Shown: piece after piece, positions 51,349-62,100 of the stretch
Position numbering within the stretch: position 1 is the stretch's first letter
Layout: each line of letters opens with the position of its first letter
Assembly (NCBI GenBank): GCA_030581615.1
Contig: JAKTTT010000080.1
Span: 1 to 64,000 of the forward strand
Length of the DNA: 64,000 nucleotides
Source: Alloascoidea africana
Lineage: Eukaryota; Ascomycota; Alloascoideomycetes; Alloascoideales; Alloascoideaceae
Direction: 5' to 3'
Notes under the pieces: generated by a model
What the model was told of the DNA's origin: nothing
Database searches by the model: none
Seen by the model: only the letters and a program-made list of their open reading frames with translations
Made by a program: the position numbers and the translations under genes

Positions 51349-53616
51349 TTAGGCCTTCTTTGATTGATCGGCTTGTGCTTTGGCAGCAGCAGCTCTCTGT
51401 GCAGCCATTCTCTCAGCCATTCTTTGCGCTTCATTGGCCTCCCTCTTCGCCAAATAGGCTTGCTTCTTTTCCTGTTCTTTTGCCAGATATCGGCCACGGA
51501 TCAGGTTTCCCAAAGAGGCGAGCTCCTCGTACTTTGCAATATACTGAGCCTTTGTTGCATCGAATCCATCCTCATACAGCCAGTCCTCTGCGGCAAACAA
51601 CTTTGATGACAACCTCTCTTTCTCGTCATCCGAGGCAAAGGAGGAGTACTCCTCATCGATCTTTGCACGAAGATCGTAGATATATTCCTCAAGAGTATTC
51701 TTCCTGTCTTCAGTTTCTGCAACAAGTGTATCCTGCTTTACCATCTCGTATTCCTTCTCTATAAACTCGCTTCGAGTTGCAAGCTTTAGACTGGAGGTCT
51801 CATGGGTTATTTTCAAATCATTTTTCTTTACCCATCGCTTAACTTTTCTCGTTTTTGGTTCTTCGTTCGCTTCACCTTCCTTAGGCTCGGTTTCTTCAAC
51901 CGGCTCTTCAAAAATCTTCTCCTCTGCTGTATATGCTGCTTCGACAACGTACAGCCCACTAGGATCATTTCGTAGCTTGATCTTTGTGGCAATTGAGGCT
52001 TCACCTTCATTTGGTTCAACTCCAGTTAGTTTCCATGTTCCGATCCATTGGTTAACATTGGGGGGTAATTGCTCAGGCTTTGAGTACCTTGCTTCCAAAG
52101 TAAAATCTTTAGACCTAAAGAGCGTGATTACTTTTGTGCTGGGGAAAGCACCACCACGGGGAAATACCTCGAGATGATCAGTGTCTTCTTCATCTTTGTC
52201 CCAATAAAACGAGACAGTATATGGGTTCACATCTTCAAACTTGAAAGGCCTGACACGGAGCGTTGGAGAGTGAATAGCACAAATGAAAGCGGCCCCTCTT
52301 GCAATCGCCTCATCCTGGTTCAAAGTAAAGGACAATGGTTTTTTAAATATTTCGGTCAGTCTGGATTTGATGGAAGGAACTCTTGTGCACCCACCAACCA
52401 TTTCAACGGTATCAATATCTTCAATGCTTAGCCCTGCTTCCTTTAATGCCTGCTCAATAGGCACATGAATCCTATCCAATAACGGCTTTACAAACTCTTC
52501 AAGCTGATCCCTTGTCAAACTGGAGGTCACATCCACATCGTTCATGAGGGACTCAATATTGAAAGGTGCGCTCGTGTTGGCAGAAAGAATCTTTTTTAAC
52601 TTTTCCGACTGCGCGACTACTCGTGCAAAAGCTTTTGGATTTGTCTTTACATCAATCTTGTACTTGGTTTTAAACTCCTCTGCAAAATACTCTGCAATTG
52701 CATAATCAAAATCCCGTCCACCAAAGTGTTTGTCATACGAACTGCCGAGTATCTTCAGCTGACCCTTCTTCAAGGCACCGATAGAGACTTGATAAGAGGA
52801 ATGACCAATGTCCACAAAAGCCACTTTTTTGGCCTCGTCTTCAGGAAGGTCCGTTTTGAAAACTCCATAACTTACAGCAGCAGCCGTACCTTCATTCACG
52901 ACTCTAACAGGGTTCAAACCTGCAATTATGGCGGAATCAATAACAGCTCTTCTTTCAACCTCTCCGTACCAAACAGGGACAGCAATAACAACATCGCTGA
53001 TTTTTCCGTTTCCACCTTTACCGAGTACTTCTTTTTCGGTGATACTCTTGATCTTGTTCAAGTACATTGCGACAAGCTGGGTCATGGTAAATGTTGTTTG
53101 TCCGTCCTTGTACCTAACCCTAGCACCAACTTTACCGTTCGTGCTTTCCACGAGTTCCGTAGTCAAATATCGCTTCTCAATCTCAACATCTGGATCAGAG
53201 AAAGACTTGCCAATAATTCGTTTTAGATGGCCAATGGTATTTTTCAAATTGGACAATTCCTGGGTCTTTGCAGACTCGCCAATAAAGCGGTGCTTGCGCC
53301 CGAATCCAACAACAGAGCTGAAAAAAGTTTAGTAACAGATCACGATTCGTTGATACAGCATCCTACATACGGGGTAGATCTATTCGATACTTCATTCACA
53401 ACGACATCTATTCCTCTATTACGAGCAACCTAGATCGGGAATAAGAAGAAAAGAAGGGGAAGTCAGCAATTAGTATCATTTTTTTTTGCCCAGGAGTGAC
53501 TGAAAATCAAAAACTTTATCATGAGTATGTCCTTGCATAGTCACTCATTATTGCTTGATACCTACCGCAATGACAGAGTTCAAGTTGCCAAAATCAAGTC
53601 CAAAAGGAATGCTCAT
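51349..53616 (-). CDS. SSE1: Sse1, Hsp110 nucleotide-exchange factor for Hsp70
   Basis: Three exons: 53566-53616, 53371-53429 and 51349-53317, 692 residues, the family's length. Intron 1 (53430-53565, GTAGGT, TACTAAT) and intron 2 (53318-53370, GTATGT, TTACTAAAC) interrupt the first phosphate-loop region. The N-terminus [55 protein letters not shown] and [16 protein letters not shown] identify the Hsp110 ATPase domain rather than canonical Hsp70. A charged linker ([18 protein letters not shown]) interrupts the substrate-binding domain, as in Hsp110s. Sse1 releases ADP from Ssa-type Hsp70 in the cytosol and also holds unfolded proteins. A heat-shock-like element lies 95 bp upstream. Confidence 0.95.
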
Positions 53617-53710
53617 TTTCTTTAGTATGTTTTCCACTGATTCAGACTTGCTGTCAAAATTGATGGGTTTTAACTGATTATTGATTCTTGGAAAAAATTC
53701 TGGATAGATG

Positions 53711-53723
53711 GAACTTTCGTGAC
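53711..53723 (-). promoter_or_regulatory. Heat-shock-element-like site upstream of SSE1
   Basis: GAActTTCgtGAc gives two perfect and one imperfect alternating nGAAn units, 95 bp before the SSE1 ATG. Hsf1 control of SSE1 is known in S. cerevisiae; its use here is inference. Confidence 0.4.
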
Positions 53724-53873
53724 AGATAGTACGCTATGCCTGCGTATATTTCAGTATTTAATACTAGAATGCTGGAGTTGCTACCTAAAATCACATTCAT
53801 AAAATAAAATGATCATGCTAAAAAGATGAATTTTTGTGCTACAATTTCGCCTCAATTGCCAAGATTCCCAAGT

Positions 53874-56800
53874 CTAGCGTCTCCCCTTCTTTTTAGTGAC
53901 AACAGTGAAGGCAGTGGACCACCCCTCACTGCTTTGCTGTTTCGGAGTGCTAAGGGATCTCTGAATCGCATCACTCCAAGAATTGTTACCAGTACCATTA
54001 CCATTTCCGTTAGCACTGGTGGCAGTATTGCTCTTCTCAGCAATTCGTCTTCGCTTCAAAAACTCCTGTGCAAATCTCCTACCATCCATAGTCGAGGAAT
54101 TTGAATAGATCGTCTCTGCAATAAGTTCTGCAGAGTCTGAACTAGAAGGGATCGAGAGCAGAAGAGATATTAGAACTTCTTGGCTTACACCTTGGTTCAA
54201 ACCTGTCAAAGCACCTTTACACCACTTTACAAACTCCTCTTTGCTTGTGCTTGCTGAATTGGCGACACTGGTGCTATTACTACCTCCACTGACGATGGAT
54301 TTGGCGCTGGCAGGGGTATTAGGCTTGGACGCTGGTTTTGCAGAGGCCGAAGTCGAAATAGAAAGTGGTGATGCTACTGTGTTAGTCTTTGACATCTTTT
54401 TGCCCCCTGAACCCACCGTTGTCCAGCCCCCAGCAGTAGCAGATGCATCAGAAGCTGTGGATGATAAAGGAGATGAACTAGAAACTGCTTCAGCATATCG
54501 CCTGCTAGCAGATGATGGTAGATTCGCAATACGAGAACGTGAGCTTGCAGCCTCTTCTCTCTGAATCTCAGCCAAAGTTTTCCCAGGTGTCTTGGACGTT
54601 GTTGCCGATGTGGCGACTGCCCATGTTGCTGCTGCTGGTAATTTCACAGAGTTTGAAGTAGTAGTGGTCTCGCCATCCAACTTGGCAGCTTTGGCCGCCG
54701 CTAGTGCCTTTTCTTTCTTCTCCTTTTCAGCCGTTTCTTTCTTCCAACTCTCAGACTCAAGCTCCATAATCTCCTTTAAAGACAGCTCTGGCTTTTTGTC
54801 AAGTTTGTTGTCACCGCCTTTTCCGGTAGTCACTGTAGCCCAAGGAGCAATTACTGTTTCAGCGGGAGCAGTAGAAGGTGTGCTGAACTTTGTTAATTTC
54901 GCCTTGGCTTTCTCCTTTGCCGCTGGTAATGGTTCTATAGTTGCAATTGGTGGGCTTGGAGGAGTTGCTACAACAGTAGTAGGTAACTGATCCGTAGACT
55001 TGGCGTCAACGGCGGATGAGTTCTTCACAACTGCATTCTTGCCTTTAGACTTTTTGCTTGGTGATTCTCTTGTCTTTTCTTCTTTAGCAGTATCATCCTT
55101 TGCGCCTTTGCCATATTTCTTCTTAGACTTTTCCTTCTTCTTCTGCTTTGGCTCTTCTACTTCAGCTGGAGGTAAAACTGGAGACGATTTTTCAACTTCT
55201 TTTTGAATTTCTGTTTCATTTTTGGATGGGGGCTCATCAGTGGTCGTAGAGCTATTGACGTCCAAGTTTTCTTCGAATGTGGGCTCATCCGGATCATGCA
55301 AAACATGATTTAAAACTTGCTTATGGATATTTTCAATTTCTTCATCTTTATCTACGCCTTCCTCGTATTCTGCAACGCCTGCATCATCCTTCAGATCTTG
55401 CTCTCTGGTCCCGACGCCTGTAGAACTTTGTGACAATGAACTATTCCTCAAGTCAGCTGTACTTCCATGAGTCGACCCCGTTGGCGTCTCTTGCTGTAAT
55501 GGCTGTTGGTGGTTATCCTGAAGCCACGACCCCAAAGATGCTGATTGCCCACTCCATGTGTTTTGGCCATCTGGAGAAAACTGGCTGCCACCTTGGAACA
55601 ACAGCCCATGCTTGTCCTCCATCAAAATAGAACCTAGAAGCGAGAGATCCTGAATAGCCGGTAACGGAATTAGAAACGGCTCCTTCAGATTTCCTATAGT
55701 ACCCACAAACTCGGAAAGAGTTTTGTACAGTTTTTCTTCTGCTCGGCGAAGACGCAAGTCACCACGCAAATAGCCAGCAGCGTACCACTGTTGCATCATA
55801 ATCCCATCAAACGGGCCTTGCTCTACGCCCTGAGGGTCAACATAATGCCAATGAATTTGCTCGGGAGGGATTAACGGGTTCATTGGAACCGGTACTTGGG
55901 ACGCCATGAACCCAGGAGGTAAAGAGACTGCGGCACTGGCACCAGGTACCAGAGGGGGAGTCGCATGTCTACTACTGACGGTGCTGAGCGGTGATGCCGT
56001 CATGTCTGCATCAGCGAATAATCCAGGACGATTTGTGATCAAGGGAGAGTTTCGCTGGCGTTGCGGAGGATCAAACAGATTCCAGCTAGCTCCATTATGA
56101 AGTGCCAGCGCAGAAGCTGACACGGCAGAACCAGGGGTCGTGGCTGAGACAGGAACAGAGATTCCAGTGTTGATGTTAGAAAGAGAAACAGTGGAAGAAG
56201 GGAGTTGCCGAAACAAAGAAGAAGGCGAATCGACAACGCCTCCTGCCGCAGACCCCGGTTTTGGTTGATACAAGGTTGACCGTGTATGGTGTTGTTGATG
56301 ATAACTATTGGCACTAGTGGCATGGCCTTTCTTCCCAATCCGCAAGTCCCGCCTCATGTCAAGTAAAGGTATAGAGTGAGAAGCCTGAGATTGATACGAG
56401 GAGGCCGGCTCAGATGTTGTTGGACTTTTGAGCTCGCCATTGGCTTTCATATGTTCCCAAATTTCAACCATCTCCTCAATGGTATAAGACCTGCCGGTCT
56501 TGTTTTCAGAGATGGAAGGCGGGGGAGCACTTGACGCAGTAGTCGTCAATGTCGAAGCGAAGTTTGAACCATTGGTCGTTGAAGAGAACGGAGGAGAGGT
56601 TCTACTAGCAGATTCGTTGCTACTATCTACAGAAGCTGATTGTAAAGTTGAAGTGGCGACTACTCCAGACCACGATACTTTCGACTTTGGCTTTGTAGCA
56701 CCACCGCTGGAGCCGGAAGCAGCAGCAGCGTGTGCCTGAGACGGTGGAGGCACCTGTGATTGACTTGTGACTTTAGGGCGCATCCTTTAAGAGAAACAAC

Positions 56801-56956
56801 AAGAGGGAAAAAAACATAAAACGAAAACATTTCGTTTTATTGTTTGCATTTGTAATGTTAGGATGATGTTCAGTTTTTTCTTGTACGATGGCGTGAGAGA
56901 AAAGAAAGCAAAACATACCATTCGGGGCCAAACGACAATGAAGAGGACTCGGACAT
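53874..56956 (-). CDS. SMY2: GYF-domain protein of the Smy2/Syh1 (GIGYF) family
   Basis: Two exons, 56919-56956 and 53874-56784, 982 residues. The 38-nt exon 1 gives MSESSSLSFGPEW, and the junction completes FGPEWMR, the conserved N-terminal motif of GIGYF/Smy2 proteins; this fixes the start. SYTIEEMVEIWEHM (about residue 115) resembles a Y-x(4)-L-phi eIF4E-binding box. The GYF domain (about 325-385, HWHYVDPQGVEQGPFDGIMMQQW, YLRGDLRLRR) binds proline-rich ligands. A long Ser/Thr/Ala/Lys-rich region and a conserved helical C-terminus (EFVKWCKGALTGLNQGV) follow. Family members link translation repression and mRNA quality control, and suppress secretory and myosin defects. The intron (56785-56918, 134 bp) carries a hairpin before its acceptor. 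SYH1 is the paralogous name; one ancestral gene is likely here. Confidence 0.88.
56816..56840 (-). other. Intronic hairpin between branch site and acceptor (SMY2)
   Basis: An 11-bp perfect stem (56816-56826 with 56830-56840) and a 3-nt loop lie between the likely branch site CCTAAC (about 75 nt from the acceptor) and the AAAG acceptor at 56785. Folding would shorten the branch-to-acceptor distance to about 50 nt. Confidence 0.5.
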
Positions 56957-57328
56957 TCTTGATTTGAAAAGCGAAACGGGGAAATTGTTTGATGGACAAA
57001 ATAGTACTAGTAGTATATCTATACCTTTGAAAAAAATGGAATAAAATGGAAATGGAGGTGGATATTTGAGCAAAACTTCCAGAACAGAAGTCAGGGTAAG
57101 AGTATATTAGTTACCCGGATCGGTCAATATTGAAACCTCCAATATGACTCTATAGAGCACACGACTTTCGATTTGGTTGTTACAGGCAGATAGAGCTACA
57201 ATAGATCGTCAATTCGGAGAATATTCGTACATGAGACGGCTCTACATACAAAGTATCAGCTTGCTATAATTAGAGGCTCAGAGATATTTTTATTCGTCCT
57301 CGCTTCATCTTGGTTTTGACCGACAAAC
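56957..57328. other. SMY2 promoter and 3' flank of STM1
   Basis: 372 bp. Contains TTACCCGG at 57111-57118, 155 bp upstream of the SMY2 ATG. Nothing else was seen. Confidence 0.45.
57111..57118 (+). promoter_or_regulatory. TTACCCGG (Reb1-type) site upstream of SMY2
   Basis: Exact octamer 155 bp before the ATG at 56956; same orientation relative to its gene as at STM1. Confidence 0.45.
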
Positions 57329-58637
57329 TTAAGCCAAGGATGGGAAGTCGTTCTGGCTGGGTTTGGACTGTCTATCGCCCCGGCCTCCCCTGGAACCGCC
57401 ACGGCCACCACGGAAGCCATTTCCTCTGCCTCTTCCACCTCTGAAAGAGCCCTGTCGTTGTTGGGATTCGTCAGGGAATCCAAAATCAAGATAGACCTTG
57501 TCTTGCTTCTCCTTCTTATGGGAGCTCTTGGTCTTCTTAGATCCAGCAAAGTAGGCTTCCTGCTCTTTCTTTTCAATCTCTGACAAAGAACTATTCTGGC
57601 CATCGTTAGCCAAACGTGTAGCTTGAGCAGCAAAACTGTTGCTACTCTGTTGCTGCTGGGTCAAGTACTCTTCCAAAGAAATCTTCTTCTCTTCTGGCTC
57701 AGCAGCCTCTTCCTCAGCTTCGGCTTCATGCTCAGCCTCTGCAATTTGCTCTCCAGCAAGTTCCTCCTCGAGCTCTTTGTTATCGTCTCCCCATCCTTTC
57801 TTTTGTTGCTTCTCGGTATCGACACGGCCGGTCTGGGATCGGCGGTCTGGACGCTCATTCTTGCGGGGCTTTCCTCCGCGAGAAGCACTTGAACCAGAGC
57901 TCTCGTGCTCTTCGCCTCTTGCACGGTTGTTCTGACGACCAGCTCCAGATCGGAAAGCTGCTTCATTACCAGTTGGCTTGGGACGGTTAGAACGTTGTTT
58001 GTTGGTGTTTGCCTTTGGGGGAGCACTATCGGACTTTTTCGATGAAGTAGTCTTCTTAACAATCTCCTTTGGTGGAGGGGGTCTGACGGAGTCATCCTCC
58101 ACGTCATTACCTGGAAGTGAGTGGTGTTAGTACCAGCTTAAATGTGGGGGGTAAAAATATGCGGCGAAAGCGTCAAAAACATGATTCAAGCTTCACTCAT
58201 ATGTTCAGAGAACATAGAAAGAACGGCGTGGGCAAGAGAGTTGGTTCATACCCAAAAGAGCAAACAAGTTCTAAAACCAATAAACGTTAGTCTCTATTTT
58301 GGTATACTCAAAGCAGGAGGAAAATAAATCTGCCATAAAAATGGGCAATTAAAAGAGGGCAATGATTATGAATTGTTCTTGATCGATTGGCTAAAAGTTC
58401 ATCGCCCAGATTTTAAGCGTAGACAGGCGTAGTTGATCCAGATCCCACTGACATCGGAATACAAAGACAGGTGGCTCATGGAAAAAATCATTTACAAATT
58501 GATTCTCTGGTGTTTTGCTTGGGCGACTTTCAATCTTTCAGAGCAACTGTTCATTACCACAAAGAAAATATGTAGAGCAGGGCAAAATGTCAAAGCGCGA
58601 CTTGCGAGTCGCAACACCATACCTTGTTAGCAGACAT
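57329..58637 (-). CDS. STM1: Stm1/SERBP1-family ribosome-hibernation protein
   Basis: Three exons: 58623-58637 (15 nt), 58252-58270 (19 nt) and 57329-58110, 271 residues. The spliced start MSANKNLFALLGNDVEDD matches the Stm1 N-terminus (NPFDLLGNDVED), which proves the two tiny exons. Introns: 58271-58622 (352 bp, GACTAAC) and 58111-58251 (141 bp, TACTAAC). Further Stm1 marks are PPPPKEIVKKTTSSKK, SGAGRQNNR, RRSQTGRVDTEKQQKKGWGDD, ISLEEYL, an RGG-rich tail and the terminal FPSLA. Stm1 sits in the mRNA channel of idle ribosomes and preserves them in stress. A naive reading would begin at the in-frame GTG (58102) and miss the N-terminus. A Reb1-type octamer lies 134 bp upstream. Confidence 0.94.
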
Positions 58638-59129
58638 TGCTAGTTACTTTTTCTTAAACGAATAGTTTTCTTCGCGTCAATGGAGAAAAAAGCCAAAACT
58701 TGTCAATGGAACAAAAGGGATCCGATCTTTGGAATTTTTTGCAAAGAAAAAAGTGTAAGGAAGAGGTCCGTTACCCGGCTGTTTTGGTACTAAAGTAGGC
58801 TTCTTTTCTTTGCTCTATTAGAGCTGTAACGTGATGCGTGCCCACAAGTTCGCGCACGTGTTGGAGGTTACGCTAGGTGTCTCTTCTCTTTTCGGGAAGC
58901 AGTCACAATTAGCGATTGGGTAGGTTTAACTCAGCGAAATGCACTTGTCGCTGAACTCTCCGTTTTGACAAAATAGCGTTATTTTTAGAATGGTCTTAAA
59001 GGCCAAGATGTACTCTACATTCTGATATGATGATTAGGGCATATGAAAAGATGCTATTTTGATAGTAATGATGTAAAAACACATAATTAAAAATGAGGAA
59101 AAAGAATGCAAAATGCCATAGAGCTCATA
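58638..59129. other. STM1 promoter and 3' flank of SEC7
   Basis: 492 bp. Apart from the TTACCCGG and CACGTG sites, nothing gene-like is visible. Confidence 0.45.
58771..58778 (+). promoter_or_regulatory. TTACCCGG (Reb1-type) site upstream of STM1
   Basis: Exact octamer 134 bp before the STM1 ATG (58637). A CACGTG follows at 58855-58860. Confidence 0.45.
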
Positions 59130-62100
59130 TTAATACACCTTGCCTTTTCCCTTTCCTTTTAAATAGACATCCCCCAGTTTGGACAGAAACACTTTGATCG
59201 AGAATCGGAGCTCTGCTGTGACATTTAGCTTGAGGCACTCAACAAGCAAACTCTCCATGAGAGCGCCATCTTTCTTGAAATAAGCCGTGTCAAGTTGGGC
59301 ATAGCCTTGGAAAATCTCAGAAACGACAGGCCTCCACATTTTGATCTGGTTTTTCTGGCTTGTTTCGTCAAGAGATGAATAGTGCTCCAAAATCTGGACA
59401 CAAACAGGGATTAGGCGCTTGTTTATTGATTCGCGCTGCTCAACAGAAACTTTCAGAGGGTCGCTATTCAGAGAAAACATGAGCCGTATATATGTAGCTG
59501 ATGATGCAGTCTCTTGCTTCAATAGATTTGGCAATTGCTTCTTAAAACCTTCTTGTCGTAGTCGCATTCTCAGTTCTATATTGGCGTTAAATTCCCTAGC
59601 AAAAGTGTTGCTCGCTTCCACCAATGACGCTAGTCTAAGCAAATTCTCCACGGGAATTAAAGAGTAGAACACTTTGTTCAGGAAGAGCTCAGAAAGAGTC
59701 TCAATCATCAACAACTCTAAAACGCATTTGACCAAGATTATTCGGCTTTGATTTCTCTTTCGTAGCGTTTCTTGTGTAGAATTTGTTGTTTCATCAGCCT
59801 TTGTAGAGTCATCCGTGGTTTCCAACGATTTATCTTTTTCTGGTTCCTCACCCTCTTCCTCATCAATCTGGCTCACTTTACTAACACTATCATTATGCTC
59901 TTCTTCGATCACTAAAGTCTGTCGTATCTTTCTTGGCTCCGATGTCTGGCCCAAAAGCTCGTATGGAGTGATCGATTCAAACAAGTCTTCAAAAGAGCAA
60001 GTGATTTTTTCCCAGTGATTATCCTCAAACCGTTTCACGTTATCGGAGATCAAATCTTGTAGACAGGAACGGCCAATTCGAGCTATTGTGTCATTTTCCT
60101 GGCATATACAGGTCACCAAAAGCTCCAAAAATCCATCCAGTGACCTTCCAAGTGTGTCAAAGTAATGAGTAAAAAGATCCACCATTCGTCGTAATGCCTG
60201 GATTAGAGTAGTTGAAAGCCAAACAGAAAGATCATCATGGCTGTTAAAGTGGCTAGTATCATCCCTTGATTTTAAAATAGAAAACATGGGGAACAAAAGT
60301 TGCGAGCAGATTGATTCCCAAAAGTCTGGTGTAAAGCGGTCCCCATTTTGGATCAACGCGTCAAAGAGGTAGTTAAGTGCTCTGGATCGCACTTCCAGCT
60401 CGTCACCATTCATTATCACATCGTGAAACGCAAAAAGAACTGGGAACCAGAGTCTTACATTCTGTTCAAGATCGTCAACACAAGAAATCTTGTTCTCCTT
60501 GGCCGACCCCAACCTCACAATCTTGGAAATCATTTCTCTTAGAATCTCAAGTGCATGCAAACTAATCTTTTGGTATCGCTTGTTCTTTGCCAAATCCGTA
60601 AAGCAAATGACAACATCTGCAAAGCTACCTTGCGCACAGACTTCCTCAAAATGGTCCTCATTTATCCGATAAATCAACTCATAACTCTTGTTCACAATAG
60701 TTTCATTTTCATCCTGTGCTCCAGTAGCCAACGCTCCAAATAAGGTTACCCACCCAGATCGAATAGCAGACGCCTTTGCAAGTACAAAATTGCTGAGGCA
60801 CTCCAGAACCATCTCCTTAACAACCAGTTCATTATTATGGCCCATTACATATTGAAAAGGTTTCAAAAACTCTTTCTGGAACTTAAAATGTGGCAATTCA
60901 TCAATCTCAAAAAATCTTACGGAGAGCTGTCGCAAGGAGTCTAACGCGAAAAATGCCACAATCTTGTTTGGATTGCAAAGAACTTTGTTAAACTGAGCAC
61001 CCATAACAGCCCAGATATTGGACCATTGTACACGAATTCGGTTCATATTGTAATAGCAGATATCAACCATTTTCTGAAGAGAAAACATTCTCGGACTTTG
61101 GCTGTTGGAACCAGAAGATTCAATTTCCTCAGATGAGACAAGAGCTAACCCTTTAACAAACTCAACAGCCCCTTCACCCGAGAGCAAAGCGCTTTGGGTG
61201 AAAATCTTGTCCATAGCAGTTACAATTTCGGATTGGCTTAAAGCTTCTGAAACCAAGGGATCGATGCTTTGGGCTAACACCTGTTGGGAATAGTATGAAG
61301 AGGTACTGTTGTTTCTTGCCCTAGACCCACCGAACAAGGGGTAAAGGCTGATTAAAGACCTTGGTCTCTCTTCTGATTCACGAGAATTGTTTGCAATTCT
61401 TGCATTTGTCAGATCCGGAATATCGCCAGCTTTGATTCCAGAACTGATCAATTGAAAACGTTCCAATTGCGAAGTGCACGTAAGGATATCGTGCCAGGTA
61501 GATTTCAGCATGTTACCCTCAGAAAGAGCCAACTCTAGAAGAAGCTGTATGGCTTCTACATTCTTCATCTTCATTTCGTTAAAGTTTGTGAGACTGGTAA
61601 ACCTTGCAAGAGTCCCAACAAAAGTAACTCTCGCGAGATCAATATCAAAGAAACATGCAATCTTGATAGAAAGCTTCATGCCCTCAATCGAAATGTCCAC
61701 AATCTCTGGATCGTCGTAATCTTGGAATGGACTACTAACAGCAGCCAAAAAGGACATCCAGAGTGACTCGAAAATCGATTTCACATGCTCAACATGAGAA
61801 GCATAGTAAAAAACAGTAGATCTATTATTGGTGTTGTCAACACGGCTCTGCCTGCCAAGGCTGCGAACAAGCTTTTCTGTTTTCGAAGACATTTCTTTCG
61901 AGGCCAGCATGTAGGCCTCTCGTTGAGGGTCTCTGTTAGAAAACGACAGAAATCCACTGCCAAGCGTCGTGGGGCCTGAGGCAGAAATGTTAGACCCATT
62001 GGCCGAAACAAGTGCAGCATGCTGTTCAGATTGCAACTTGATCTCATTCTTTCTAATCTCATCAAAAACTTGAACAAGGAATTCCCTCGGCAGGTCTTCC

